Source: Pipra filicauda | Lineage: Eukaryota > Chordata > Aves > Passeriformes > Pipridae | Direction of reading: 5' to 3' | Length of the DNA: 64,000 bases | Assembly (NCBI RefSeq): GCF_003945595.2 | Contig: NW_024104360.1 | Span: 558,001-622,000 of the forward strand | Part shown: positions 27,791-41,300 of the stretch, piece after piece | Layout: every line of letters starts with the position of its first letter | Position numbering within the stretch: the stretch's first letter is position 1 | Made by a program: the position numbers and the translations under genes | Notes under the pieces: generated by a model | The model's database searches: none | Seen by the model: only the letters and a program-made list of their open reading frames with translations | Told to the model about the DNA's origin: nothing

Positions 27791-28534
27791 CTAGAAAACA
27801 AATATAGAAAATTTACTGTTGAAGCACATAGTCCATCATCTATGCCAAGTCAAAAATTCACTTTTACACATGATGATATTTTGGATATATGCTCATATAT
27901 GACAAAGTTTAAAATGTTTTAAAGTTCCCAGTGTTTTTCCTGGATGGGACTGGACTCAAGAAGCCATGAGAATATTCTGCAGAAATATATTTCAAAGGTG
28001 ATATCCAAATTAACAACAATGTGCTTAAAAGTAAACTTGAATGGAATTTATCTGTTCAAGAGAACATTTTAAAGTAATACTCGATGTGGTTTGCTTAAAT
28101 GTAGAAGGAGATCTAGAGCCTGCAGGCTTTGCTTGCTCTAACTATCTGCCGTGTAGGATCTCCCAAGAGGCATCAGGCTGTCTCCTCAGACATACAGATG
28201 AAGTTGTCAGCCTGAAAAATGGCTGCTGGTGCTGTGGTGGTACCTTTTAGCAGTAACAGGTCAGTGTTCTCACTTAGGGAGTGATGGACATGAGCCTTGT
28301 GTTGAGCCCTTAATTTTTACTACTTTGGAGAATGCTCTAATCACCAAAATATTCTAGATTTGAGGCAGAAAGATTGAAGTTTCTCTGTTTTTGTCCAAGG
28401 CAGAGTGGGTCATTATGCAGTAAGGCTCGTGAGATGTGTGGGTCCAGAAAAAGCCATGAAAGCTACTGTGGCTCATAGATGGGGTCACCACATGCAGCAT
28501 AGAGGGTTTGGGTTCTGGTCCCAAGCTACTGAGC

Positions 28535-28704
28535 TACTCTTGATACCTTACATTAACCAGTCATAGAATCCAAATGCTCAGATGCATCCTGAAATGTTAA
28601 ATACTGTGATACCTTACATTAACCAGTCATACTCTTGATACCTTACATTAACCAGTCATAGAATCCAAATGCTCAGATGCATCCTGAAATGTTAAATACT
28701 GTGA
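28535..28704. repeat. exact 75 bp direct duplication with a nested partial copy
   Basis: Positions 28535-28609 and 28630-28704 are identical over 75 bp. The 20 bp between them (28610-28629) is part of the same unit. The phrase TGATACCTTACATTAACCAG therefore occurs three times. Perfect identity points to recent slippage or an assembly artefact. It lies in the HHLA1 intron between exons 6 and 7. Confidence 0.95.
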
Positions 28705-29218
28705 GATCAGGGGTGTGAATGAGGATTAGAGGTGAAGGGTTTGCCCAACAGCATTTCACACTGAATCAAACTGCTGTATAAAATTGGTCCTTGCTTTTCA
28801 CTTCTCTTGGGCTCTTTGAAGTTGCTGGAGTCCACTGGCACAGAGAAGCCCTTGTTTATCTCCTGTGGGTTATCTCAGGAGAACAAAAGTGGCCAAGGTG
28901 ATGTATCATACATTGGTGGTTGTCTCTCCTGTGCTGCAATTTGTATTCCGAGGAGGAAAGGGAGGTCTTTTCACCAGGCAAACCACTCCAGCCACTTGAC
29001 TGATGGCCCCATCCCAGACTGGCTGGCTGGATGCAGCCACCTGAGACCTGGCTCACTGAGTCAGAGCAGCCATTCATCATGAGTTATGGCTGTTGATCTC
29101 AGTATGGTGATGCTACTCATAAGGATGCAGTCTGCACAATTCAGGCTACAGCCTTCAGCTCCAAAGGAAATAATTCAGCTTAAACACATGCAATTGCCAA
29201 CCTCTCTTGTGTGCCCAC

Positions 29219-29302
29219 CTGTCAAGTCATTTGTCACATTGTTCAAACAGTAGCAGTAGTGCATAGGGAACTTGCCAGGGTCAACATTTTTTGCATTAGA
29301 GA
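29219..29302 (-). CDS. HHLA1: HHLA1 exon 6
   Basis: An 84 nt exon, phase 1-1, acceptor CTCCCTACAG and donor ACAG|GTGGGCAC. It reads ISNAKNVDPGKFPMHYCYCL and then NNVTNDLT. The YCYCLNNVTNDLT motif is the most recognisable HHLA1 signature here; NVT is a sequon. Confidence 0.93.
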
Positions 29303-29393
29303 CTGTAGGGAGAGAGAGAAAAAATGAGTATCTTGTTGCACAGGCTATGAGAGAGAAACCACCCTTGAGCAGAGCAAAGCACCAGACACTCAC

Positions 29394-29477
29394 TGTTATA
29401 AATGGTGACTGACACTTTGTGGAAGGCGAATGAGCTGTAAGACGTGACACTCAACAAAGAGAACAGTTTTTTGGTAC
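29394..29477 (-). CDS. HHLA1: HHLA1 exon 5
   Basis: An 84 nt exon, phase 1-1; acceptor TTTCTGCAG, donor ACA|GTGAGTG. It encodes GTKKLFSLLSVTSYSSFAFH and then KVSVTIYN. It joins the previous exon in frame (AGA G|GT) and is one of three consecutive 84 nt exons. Confidence 0.9.
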
Positions 29478-29944
29478 CTGCAGAAACACATGCCCATGCC
29501 ATTAGCAGTTGGAACAAATTGTGAGAACAGCATGTTTTGACTCTGCTAATTTAATGTCTAAAGGATTCCTGAGGTGCTGATATGATACAGCTGCCTGATA
29601 CTCAGTTCCTTCTCATTTCCACTGAGAAAAGGATCAGTTGTATTACTTCTTTCTTTTTTTTTCTTTTTTTTTTTTAGTTGAAACCTACACTGGATTATAA
29701 AGCACTTTCTAAAGGCATCCCATAAGTAATTATGTTGTATCTGTATATAAACCCACGCTAATTTCTTAGTTCTTTGGGTCAGACAGCCACCTGCATTATA
29801 AGTGTGTGAGGCTGATGTGCTCCTAGAAGCAATTTTGGAGGCAGACAGCACATGTTTACAGCTTCTCCTGCTAATGCTGTTAGTGCTTTATCTCCTGCAC
29901 TGCTGGGCTGACAGGCTGTGACCTCCCCAGCTGTGTCCCGTTAC

Positions 29945-30025
29945 CTCTGAGTGCAGAGCTCAGCATCCCATTCACCAACTCTGTCAGGTTAATAGCAGCC
30001 AGGTCCAGGGTCTTTGCCGGCAGCT
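29945..30025 (-). CDS. HHLA1: HHLA1 exon 4
   Basis: An 81 nt exon, phase 1-1, with a pyrimidine-rich acceptor (TTTTTTCAG) and donor AGAG|GTAAC. It encodes ELPAKTLDLAAINLTELVNG and then MLSSALR. The DLAAINLxxLVNGML pattern is characteristic of HHLA1. NLT is a sequon. Confidence 0.9.
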
Positions 30026-31104
30026 CTGAAAAAAAAGGGGTGCATAAAGGTGCGAGGAAACGGCTGCTCATCTCCTGCTTATCTACAGTGGAAATCTTCA
30101 GGAATGGGAGAACCAAAATGAGCAGATTATGTACCAGAGCACACCAAAAAAACACTGATGAAAAAATAAAGTTCCAGGAGTGCAGAGAGGAGTCTGGAAA
30201 ATAGCAAGATATAGCAGCAGTGCATGGTGGGCCAAAATTCAGGTCTGTCAGCTCTGCCCTTGAGCAAGCCCTTGAGCAGCTGCAGGACCCAGCCAGCCCT
30301 GGCGTGCTGGTGCCCCCTCCTGCTGGGCAATGGGTGTTTGCTGCCAACAGAGCAGTAGATCTCCTTTTGCAGGTAAGAAACAGCAGAGCAACTGCCCAGG
30401 AAATATTCCCCCTGCCCCAACCCTACATAAAAATACAGATTTTTTTTTTTTTTCAGCTGCCTCAATGGCTCTACTGCTACAACAGAATAATTTTACCGCA
30501 GCCAAATCACACTTTTTGTTTTATCATGCTTTTTTTTCTGTCCATGTCACTTATTTGTTTTTCCCAAGTCAAAATTTCTGAAGATGTTCTCTTGCTCCCC
30601 TCACACAAAGTCACACCAAAGCAGAGCAGGTCGGCGTCTGTGTGAGAGGAGGAAGGTCTGTGTGTGCATGACAGAGAGAGGAAAAGCAGAACAGGGTGGA
30701 AAATGAAGCACAGAAAGCTGAGATGAGAACAAAATCAAATTTGTGGAGAAATACAATTTTCCAATGACATCACTGTTGTTTATAACCAATTTGAAGCCAA
30801 GCTGCACCCTAGAGTTAAAATCAGTGGTTGTCCACAGCACTGAAGAGAGGAAAGGAAAAACAAAAGTGAATGAAGAGCGGGGAAGGAGAGAAAGGAAAAA
30901 GAGAAAGCAGATTAGATTTTGGAAGGATAGTGGTTAACCTAGCCCAGGACTCGGGTAAGGCCTGGATTGGGTGAGGTGCCCTTACAGCAGGGGTGGGTTT
31001 GGGCTCACAGACTCTGAAGGAGAAGAGCCCATCTGCTGCCACCTTCATGCCCAGCACTCCCATTAACACCCCAACACTGCGTCTCCTGACGTGCTACTTG
31101 TTAC
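30026..31104. other. HHLA1: HHLA1 intron
   Basis: 1.1 kb intron between the third and fourth exons of the model. Overlapping open frames occur on both strands but none carries a recognisable domain or a good splice pair. Confidence 0.65.
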
Positions 31105-31164
31105 CTGCAGTAGCCAGCACTGCCACTTGCTTCTCTTTCTTATTTTCTCTTCTTATGCACGAAG
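31105..31164 (-). CDS. HHLA1: HHLA1 exon 3
   Basis: A 60 nt exon, phase 1-1, acceptor CACTTTTCAG and donor CAG|GTAACAAG. It reads ASCIRRENKKEKQVAVLATA, a basic stretch followed by a small hydrophobic one. It fits between signal-peptide and conserved-region exons in frame; similarity is weak, so the call rests on phase and splice sites. Confidence 0.68.
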
Positions 31165-31857
31165 CTGAAAAGTGAAGAAAGAGACTGAGGAACAGTTTTC
31201 CCTGTTGAGACATCACACAACTCTCTGTTGAGCTCTCTGCTCTTGCTTATTAGAGCTCAGAAGCTGATGGACATCAGCACTGCAGAGCAGGCCAGCAAGC
31301 ATCCATTCATTAAGTGCCTGAGAATAAGGATGTACTAAAGGACTTGCCAGGTCCTTCAGCTGCCAGCTAAGGAAAGAAAACAGATTTAGTGTCTGAGCTT
31401 GACCCTCAAGAATCAAAAGAAAAATATAGTAGTAAACTTTTGTAGAGATCTTCACTAGGCTTGCACACAACATTTGCTGTAAGGTACACAGTAAAATAAG
31501 GCCATATCTAAACCAATATTCCCAGCCTGTGTGCATGTCTGTTATTCGAAGCTGTCATGAAATTGAGAACTGTTCTCAAGAGCTGTGTTGCAAGAGGAAC
31601 GAGCTGGAGCTGGGCTCAGGAGATTGGACTGGCTTTCTTGAATTCGCTCAGTAACCAACCGAGGTGCAGAGCAGTGATTTAGACATCACAGAACAGGTTG
31701 AAAACAGGTGTTTGGGGTTTAGGTTCCCTGTCCCACCAGTGGAGAGATGAATGCCGCCAAAGAGTAATGTAGAAGGATCTTCAAATAATAGCTAGCAAAT
31801 GCCAAACTTCCATGTCCCTCTGAAGCTTCAGCTTCTCAATCCACCCAGGTTCCCCTT

Positions 31858-31860
<3 letters not shown>

Positions 31861-31891
<31 letters not shown>
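31861..31891. repeat. (CA)n microsatellite
   Basis: About fifteen uninterrupted AC dinucleotides in the HHLA1 intron between the signal-peptide exon and exon 3. Likely length-polymorphic. Confidence 0.98.
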
Positions 31892-31894
<3 letters not shown>

Positions 31895-32268
31895 TTGTGT
31901 AAAGGAGAAATCTACGGTCCAGGGCTTGTAAACTGTGACTCCTCAGTATTAATCAGATGTATTAACAACTCTCACTTAGTAAGAGCTAAATTTGGACTGA
32001 AAATCTAAGTGTTAGGAGCTTTTTTAACCCTTCTCTCCCTTTACTTACAAGCCTTTTTGACTCCAGATTATTGGCATGGGATCCAAGAATAGACATAATC
32101 TGTTCTGCCCTGCTGCATGGGACCAGCCCTGGAGCTCCAACCCATCAGCCTTGCCTACACAGGGTGAAAGAACGAAGCCTGCCACAGATGTGGGAATGGG
32201 TCTGTGGGAGCAACTGGAAAAGAGACACCTGGGTTATTCCATGGGGAGCACCAAACCATCATCCTTAC

Positions 32269-32377
32269 CTGTGCTGAAAACCAGAAAAAGACACAGAAAT
32301 CCTAGGCTCATCTTCACTGCCACATGCCAGCAGAACCACTGCATTATGGATGCTGACTTCCAGCAGGTTTGGCTGGT
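32269..32377 (-). CDS. HHLA1: HHLA1 exon 2: 5' UTR end and signal peptide
   Basis: Acceptor CTCTCTCCTAG before 32377, donor ACAG|GTAAGGAT. The first in-frame ATG is at 32342-32344 (A at -3), giving MQWFCWHVAVKM and then SLGFLCLFLVFST, a signal peptide. A second in-frame Met at residue 12 also has A at -3 and could be the real start. The coding part is 32269-32344 and ends in phase 1. Confidence 0.82.
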
Positions 32378-35300
32378 CTAGGAGAGAGAAATGCTCTTTT
32401 GGTGATATTTGTGGTGTTGTGCAATTTTGTCCAGCCCTTGTCCCAGAATGATTTTACCATGGGAGAAATAGTAGATCTCTGCAATGCAGAGAAAGATTAA
32501 TGGTGGAAATGGCAAAGAAACAGAAATCCTACAGTCAGTATTTTCTATATATGTGTGGGTGTCATGAGTTTAGCATGTAACTCTTGATTTTTGAGTCCTA
32601 CATAGCTGTGCCTTTTTTGGGACTTGGTAAGGTTGGTGATACAACCCTCTTCTCTAGCAGGATGACCTGTGCCTAAATGACACTAACACATCAGATGCCT
32701 AAATCCTTTCTGTTAAAACAAGATAAAATTTGCTTATGTTCAATTTTAGACCGGATATCAACCGAGCTTCTTTTGTGCAGAAATGTTGCTTGTCCAGTCA
32801 TCCCTAGTCTTGTATTTCTGTAGTTATTGTCACCAGGTTTCTATCCTGTGCTACCTTGTCTAGCTGCTTAGGAAGGATTAACAGCTCATGCCTTTCAGAC
32901 CACAAGCTCCTTTCCAGATTTCAATGATGTAATTGAAGGTGGTTAGGGGGGAAAAAAAAAAGGTTTCTTTTCATGTTTCCCCTCATTTTGTGGTATTGGA
33001 ACATGCCAAATAACTCTGTAATTGTCAGAAAATGAGGTACCATATGAAAATTAGCAAAAAAAAAGTCCACATTTTTAATATCCTCTTGAAATAGCTAATC
33101 TTGCAAGTGCACAGCAAATCATTATCTTGAAGATAATACTGTTTGATTAGCAAACTATTATCATCATGTTTAAAATATTTCTCATATTGAACTCACTAGA
33201 GAATGAACATATTCTGAAAATGTGGTAATTTGTACTTAGTGGCTCTAAAGAGACTCTTCCTTAGGATGATGAAACAATACTAAGTATTTGTGTGTTTGAA
33301 ATGTCTGTATTTGCTTGTCTAATGAGTCAAAAGTGTGTAAGTGCCGGCTCTGCTAATTCAAGCAAAGCTCTGAAAGCTTTTGGGCAGTTCATCCTATCTA
33401 TTTAGCCCATCTGCCTAATCCTTTTTACTCAGCCCCAAGCCTGGACTCATCTATGGTTTCTGCACAGCATGTGCAGAAGCAGAGGACTGAGGCAGAGAGA
33501 AAGCGTTGGCCAAATCTCAGTCCCCAGACTTTGTACTCCATCATCTTTCCTGTGAGCTGGACGAATTTTGCATGGACAGAGTCCAGTGTCCTGTGGAGCA
33601 GTCTAGTACCAAAGAACCCTAAACTTGACTCTTCTTGCAATATTTGGGATCTGACAAACTACTAGATTACAGATCATAAATATATTGCTGTCCTGAAAAT
33701 CACAGGGCCTGACACCCTGCCTGGTAAGGCTATCCCCACTTCCACTCTCTGATGTTATGAAGCTTGCTGGGACTTGTAACAGCTTTTTTTCATTGATCTG
33801 TGGACTCTGTACTTAGGAGGTAACTCAAGCCCATTCACATCCTGATGTGATGGAAGTGATTTAGTCTGCATGGAGACAGGTATAAAACTAATCCACGTCT
33901 GGATTCTGCTCAAGATTTGTATTTTTTGTCCTTTTTGGTTTGGTTGAATGAAGTAGAGAGGAGTTAGTGAGAGATAAGCCTCAGTGGAGCTGAGTGTGAG
34001 GAACTGGTACATTTCACAGGTGCAGGGACATGGCTGCTGGGGAGGGAAGGCTTTGGGAGATGGGGAGTTGGGTGAACATGTAAAGGGAGGTATGTAACTT
34101 CATGTGTTTTGGAGCAGGGGGTCTAGAGTGGCTGGTGCATCTAGTTAGTCAAGTGTCCTGTTGAAGGGGAACTACTGGTTATTGTCTTTGAGGTCAGAAA
34201 TGGGTTGATGTGCTGGTTTATGAACAGAACATTATGAATTTGGATTGTACTGTGAGAGGTGAGTGTCTCCTTGGCTCTGCAAAATTTGCATTAGGATGAG
34301 TCATGCCTCATGATGATGATTCAGTGTTTATGGGCCACAGACCCTCTGAGCACATTCCTCGTGACCTGCTCCCTGCACACAAGTGTGACCAAGCCATTGC
34401 TGTCTCTGTGCTCACTGACCCAAGGGACATCAGCAGGAAACATGGCCAACAGAACTGCTGCCACTGTACTGTCCCTGAGGTGTGGGGCTGGTTGGCTGGA
34501 GAGTCCCTGCAGCCCTGAAAGACCCCACACCTCTGTCCTTCACAAGGATTTTGTCTGCATGGCAAATAATAGACCCAGGAGGCGGGAGAAGAGGGCATCC
34601 CCTGCCCCATTTTCAGTCTGCCTCTATAGATCAAAGGCCAGTGTTCATCCAGAGTGAGGAATTTTGATTTCTAGGACTTTCTTTGAGAAACATGGGCTCT
34701 CCTCAGTCACCAGTGAATCACACTTTGACTAACACTGAAATCCTTGGTAAAAGCATTTCACAGACTGATGGGCAAACGCAGCTGTTTTATAAAGGTTCGT
34801 AAGTAAAGTGGTAGATGGTAGAGAATTTCCTGTCAAAGATCTAACTTATTACTGATTTATTTAAACTGGCTCAGAGTTTTTCATGGTGGTGGGCCAGGGA
34901 AAAGTAATCTGATATCAGCAGGTGAGAGCAGGGTCTAGAGAGAGCACATTCCTAAGAGACAGAGAAAAGGCAAGAGGATTAACACATGAAAGGACCATCT
35001 TACAAAGCATTGAGTGAGAGAGAGAAAGAGGAAAAACAGCTGTAAAAGTACAAACAAAATAGAGTGAGGTGCAAAGTTATGCTTCCAAGCATCCCTTGCA
35101 TATTTGGAGATGCTTTCTCGCTCACCTAAACTGTCAGTTCCCTGCTGTTCTACCTGCTGAGCTCTTCCTCCATGCTAACAAACAGAATTTTCTCCACATA
35201 CAATGCTGATTTCCAGCAGGAATTCAGAGAAGGCATTAGTGTGGCCATAACACACTACACACCCAACCAGGCAAAGCATCTAAGGATTGAGACAACAGAC

Positions 35301-38300
35301 AATTATAACCTGGAAGGATGGATCGTAATAAGACGAATCTTGTTCTACTTCCAGCAAACAAATATTGAATATTGTTGGTATAAAATGATGAAAAATCCTC
35401 CATTCATGGGAGTGTTTGTTTTGCCTGAATGCCAGATTTACCCCTGGCCAGTAGAAGATGCTTAAAAAGAAATTGCAGATAAGTCCTAATACTGGGGAAC
35501 ATCACTACGGACCACTTTTGCTCCTCAGTTGGTAGAGGCTGATTTAATTTTGAAGCATTAGCTTTTAGCTGCTTCCCAAAATCTATTGCCAACATTAACC
35601 ATCTGAAATTTATGCTGTCTAAATTTCAAAGGCATGTGTGACAAAAATTCCTAGAACTGTTGCCTGAAATACCTTATCTCTCAGCAGTGTGAATATTAGT
35701 AATATTAACTCTTACGATACATGTCACATTTGCGTTGCTCTGCTTATTTGATATCTAATTTTCATTTATCATGGGCAAGTCTTCATTACTTTGTAACCGT
35801 ATCTCTCTTGAAGTGACACTACTGTGATGACTGAAATACATGTCCAGATTGCAAATATGAAACCCTTATTGTCCTCCAGCTCAAAAGCACAATTTTCATT
35901 TCAAACCATACTGAGATTCACAGGCACTGAAGGCACAGGTGCCACACAGCTGTGAGCAGAGAGAAATCCCATAAACTGACTCAGAGAATATTTTCCTTCC
36001 AAACATTTATCTGATAGAGGCTGAAGGTCAAGCCTTTGATTACAAATTCTCCTTCACCTCTACTGGATATGATAATCCTCCTCTGTTTATTTTAAGCTGA
36101 ATGATATTAGTAGAATTCATTTTACTTAGAACTGTTGATCCAGAGTTCCTTGAACTGCTGAACTGGAGATTTTAATCCAGTTTGATTACCTTTATACACT
36201 CATGAAGACCTCTTATTAAATACCTCTCATTAAATACCTCTCTGTTACTCTGGGCTAACAGCAATCTGAAACCAATGTGTTTATTAGCTGTGCTTCAGTA
36301 GAACTCATTTTAATGTAGCAGGTAACCATGAAGTTTGAATTGTTTCCATTTTTCCTGTACAAACAGAGTTCAATGAGATATCAAGTAGTTCCCTCATGTC
36401 TTCACGCTTAACAGAGCAGAACAGAAGTTAAGAGAATTCCCTTACCTTCATTCAGTTCCAACATCTAAAGGTCATCTCTCATTTTAAGAAGACCATGCAC
36501 GAGCTCTAAAGAAATATTTCAAGTTAATGTGAAAATATGCCCATGTTACAACTGCATACTTCATTACATTGCTACAACTACTTTTTAAGTTTAGGTTTAT
36601 TTGTGTGAGAATGCAATAAAATGCAATAAATATACATTTAATAAAAATACATTTCATTTGCTACATTTCCACTGAGCTTTAATAACACAGCTGAAATGGT
36701 TTCTTCCAAATACATGTGAAAACACCAAGATCTGGAATAGTTAATATCAACTTACCTGACTTCTCTTGACAAAGATTGTAATCTTCAGAGCCTATATAAA
36801 ACTGGAGGTTATTGCCAGGTCTTAATAAACACTTTGTGAAAAACTTTGAGTAGACAGGCTAGACAATCTTTCCTTAAAATCCTGTGAAAATTATCATCTT
36901 AATCCCTGAAGGACTAACTAGAGGTAACACAATCATAAGCACACAAAGTGCCTGTTGAATCCCGCATGGAAAGGCTCTGTGGCAGGTCAGGTGTGTATTG
37001 GAAGCTCCTTTTGGCAGTAGAATTGAATTATGGAGGATTTTTTTTCCCTTTTAAAGGAACAGCTCATCTTACTGCAGTTAGACCAACGCCACCTTTGATG
37101 GTGAGAGGTAGACAAGGTTAAGCCCCTTTGGTAAAGCTTTAGCCATCCTTCAGTTCAAACAAGGGGCATTGTAAGGATAACAGAGATGAAACCAGAAGTG
37201 TGTCTTAAGCGTGGAACCTCGAAAGGAATAAAATGACAGTTAAAACAGAAAATTGCTTGGCATCACGGTGAAGTGTTGAGGAAGGGAGAGAGAGATCTGG
37301 TCACAACAATGACATAGGGCAATTTCAGTGATGCTGAGTGATGTTTAGTAGTACCCAAGAGATGATCACTGTTGGAAACAGTGGATAATATTCTGCTCCC
37401 ATTTAATCTAGTGGACTGCAAGTGATTCCTCTGATATCAGTGAGTTTAGATGCAAACTGTTAAAAGCCAGTGGTTGTCCGTTCAGTAATTTTATCAGAAG
37501 CCACAAAACATTCCAGTTTGTGAAATAACTCACAACCTTGTAGCAATTAATAAAAGGAAAGCTAAGTGGATTCAGAGTCAGTTTATGAAATAAAAAGTGC
37601 TTTAGTGATCAGGTTATGTGTGTGGTTGGGCTGTGTCTCTGTCTGCCCAAAAACCCTGCCTTCACCAAGAATTTCATAAGCTGGAAGGCAACTGCAGCCA
37701 ATTTAATAGAGCTATAGCTGGTAAATTACATGCTTACACATGTAATGTGTAATGTGCATGTATGTCTGTGCACATACATGCACAATCTTACCTTTGTTTT
37801 CTTTCACTCTGCCTTTCACAAAAAAGCATTATGCACAGGCATGTCACTGCATCTAAAATTATTTAATTCTGTATGGAAGTTACTGGTGTGATAAAAGGAA
37901 AATTTTGTGACTCGCAACTAAATGCTGCAGCTTGTGGAATATGGAAATACCTTTTCTTTGACAAGACTTACTTTTACTGACTTAATTACCAGTTGCTCAA
38001 TATCACATCAAGAAGGCTGGGATGAAAGTCCTCTCTGTAACAGCTGACAAAACCAGGTATAGCCAGGAAGATGTGTGCACTGGGATCAGTTCCAGCCGTT
38101 TGATGTTTGGCTGTGAGGATAATTAGACTTTCAGCAGGTTTTGCCTCATGCTGCATTTTACCCTGGGACTTTGTAATTTTAACTTTCCTCAGCTGCAGAG
38201 CAATGCTCAGGTGACCAGGGAGGGGGCTATTGTTCAGCCCCAACTTTGACTCTTGGGGACAATGCTGTGTTCTCACTCAGAGCATCCCTCTGAGCAACTA

Positions 38301-41300
38301 GCTTTCTCAGGAGTATAGTCTTTACATGATTTCTTTCTCCAGCATCCCTTTGTGTGGCAGAACTGTGCCTGTAACTAGCATCCCAAAATCCAGAACAGGA
38401 AAAGAACACATTTTTAGCGTCTCTTAGTAACAGAGTTATAATTCATATAAAATACTGAGTAAATGCATTCATTTGCTGAAGGTTAGGCAGGTTAAGTCCC
38501 TGCAATGCAATTCAAATAAACACACATTCAAGGAAATGCCTGTGGTTTATCTGTAAGAGAGAGGACAGTGTGGTGTGGTGTTCTGGTAAGGAGGGAGAAA
38601 ATGAAATCTGAATGTTGGTGCTTTATCTCTCTGTGGGCTGAGAACACAGTGTGAAAGAAATGCATTATTTCTTCCTTCTGGCTTTTTCTTAGTCTTTTAA
38701 ACATGTTTTAAACACCACATTTCTACATAGCAATTGTGATATGTGTGAGTGACTGCAAGGGCTCCAGACACACGTTCTTGTGATGGCATCACCAGCCAGC
38801 ATCCCCTCTCACCTGCTCTGTCCTGGTCTGCCACTGTCCTCAGGTAGCACCACCCTCCACCCTGGCTGAGGTATGAACCATCTGGGCCCTAAAAATGAGC
38901 TATGGTACATGGAATATTGTAGTACCTAAAGCATCTTGCAAACCTGTTTTATATGCCTAGTAGGAAAACACATGTCCAGCTGTGCCCTTCTCTCACCAGA
39001 TGCTGACGTACAATAGAGAAGGAAATGCTGATTTTAAATAAAGAACAAAGAAGCAAACCTAACCCGAGCTTACTCCAGAGGATTGAATTCTTATTTTCAA
39101 TTACACTTCCTTATACTGTGGCAAATGTTTCCATGAAAGCACATTTGAGTAATTGGTTAATAAACTTTCTTTAAAAAAGTAGCAGTTGTGTACATTCCAT
39201 TTGTTCTGAAAAAACCTGATTGCAGTTCAACACTTCTCTGTTAGTCCTCTGCCATTACAATTTTACAAGATATTTATTTTATTAAGAAATTCACTAGTGC
39301 TATAAAGTTTATTTTCATTTGAATTTAACTTCACATGTTATCAATGTTCTTCTATTTCATTTATTTATGCAAAAGTTCTATTAAGGATAATTCTCTAAAT
39401 GTAATTATGTTTATTTGTCAGTCTTTTTTAGAAGAATAATATTTCATCTCTTAAAACTGTATATAAAACCATAGGGTCATTAAGGTTGGAAAAGACCTCT
39501 AAGACCATCGAGTCCAACCATTAACCCAGCACTGTCAAGTCTACCACTAAACCACGTCCACAAGTGCCACATCTACACATTTTTTAAATGTCTCTAGGGA
39601 TGGTGATTCCACCACTTCCCTGGGCAGCCCGTTCCAGTGCTTGACAACCTTTTCATTGAAGAAATCTCTTCTAATATCAAATCTAACCTCCCGTGGTGCA
39701 ACTTGAGGCCATTTCCTCTTGTTCTGTCACTTGATGCCTGGGGAAGAGGCCAAACCCCACCTGGCTCCAAACATCCTTTCAGGGAGTTGTAGAGAGTGAT
39801 AAGATCTCCCCTGAGCTTCCTTTTCTCCAGGCTGAACAGCCCCAAGTCCCTCAGCCTCTCCTTATAGGACGTGTGCTCCAGACCCTTCCCCAGCTCTGTT
39901 GCTCTTCTCTGGACATGCTCCAGCACCTCAATGTCTTTCTTGTCATGAGGGGCCCAAAACTGGACACATGATTTAAGGTGTGGCCTCACCAGTGCTGAGT
40001 ACAGGGGGACAAATCACTTCCTTGGTTCTGCTGGTCACACTGAGATACACGCCAGGATGCCCTTGGCCTTCTTGCCCACCTGGGCACACTCTGGCTCATA
40101 TTCAGTGGCTGTTGATCAGCATCCCCAGGTCCTTTTCCTCTGGGCACCTTTCCAGACACTCTTCATCAGCCTGGAGTGCTTCCTGGGGTTGTTGTGACCC
40201 AAGTGCAGGACCCAGCACATTGCTTTGCTGAACCCTAAATATATAGTTATACATATAAACATGTATTTATTCCCATTCATAGAACTTTCTTTCAGAAAAT
40301 GTATTTAGAATTGAAAATAATTCCTGCCCTTTATAACATTCTTTCTTTAATTCTTCTTATCAATATTTTGCTAAGATTGGTACTAACACCACAAAACTTC
40401 CTGAAAAGAATGAGCATTACACTTTACAACCATTCACTTTTACTGTTTTCAGTAAGAATATTTTGTATATTTGTTTGTCTAAAGCAGGTAATACTTTCTT
40501 TTGAAGTTTCTGACATTGTAAAACTTTTATGAATTCAAGCATATTCTTAGGGCAGAAAAAGGAGAAAAACTGAAAAAAAAGGAGGCATGGAAATTGTGAA
40601 AATATGAAGGGATGAGAGGCATGAAGTCCGAGTGGTCTTCTTTTTTATCTGTGTGTTAGATACATCACACGAGATATTTACAGACCCAGACGCTAGGGTG
40701 CACTGCTCCTCTGGGGCTTCCAAAGATGTTAGTTCGTGATCAAGCATTTGGCATTTGTAAATACAGAGTCTCATAAAGCTTTGATAAGATACAGAGAAGT
40801 TGCAGCCGTCCAGAACTTACTTAGAAAAATATTTATTGACCTATCCAGCAATTTTATTTCTGTTAGGATATGTGCCAGACACATAACTGATCCCATCAAA
40901 TCTGCCAAAACATTCATAGCGCATCTCACATCTTTTTTCATGGTTCTTTGTCGTATTCTGCTGACCATGTACGTCTGACACAAGGAAGCAGGATAAAAGC
41001 TGTGGTGCTGTCTCAAGCACACCGGGCTATCAGCCATCATCTTAGAGGGCAATTTCTTTAAAGACAGTCTAACTCTCCTGCTGCTCTGTGCCATGGGACT
41101 TGGCATTCCTGATTCCATCCATTCTCTGTGCCCGAAGAGGATGCTTTATGTTAATCAAGTGACCATTTTACTCTGGTAAGTCTTAAAAATCAAAGCATCT
41201 TGAGAAGAAAGAGAAGGATACACTGAGAAACTTCCAGTCCTGACACTGTTGCTTAAGCTATACTGGATGCATCAATATTTACCCTTTCTAAACTGTTAAG

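Larger units (their letters stand above)
21706..32377 (-). other. HHLA1: HHLA1 gene
   Basis: Gene span of a twelve-exon model. HHLA1 is a secreted or membrane-anchored vertebrate protein of unknown function, named because a human HERV-H LTR lies beside it. The model has a signal peptide, about 180 residues of short-exon conserved region with several sequons (NLT, NVT, NST, NYT), a proline-rich exon, a candidate Cys-containing exon and a hydrophobic C-terminal tail. All internal exons are phase 1-1. The first ten exons are well supported and the last two are tentative. It lies between KCNQ3 and OC90, all on the minus strand. A noncoding first exon upstream of 32377 must exist because that exon begins at an acceptor. 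Confidence 0.88.

Noticed and set aside
34303..34667. Several overlapping open frames on both strands
   Set aside because: Open on both strands in a less AT-rich patch; no domain, no consistent splice sites.
39980..40231. Plus-strand 83-codon open frame
   Set aside because: Antisense to a CR1 copy.
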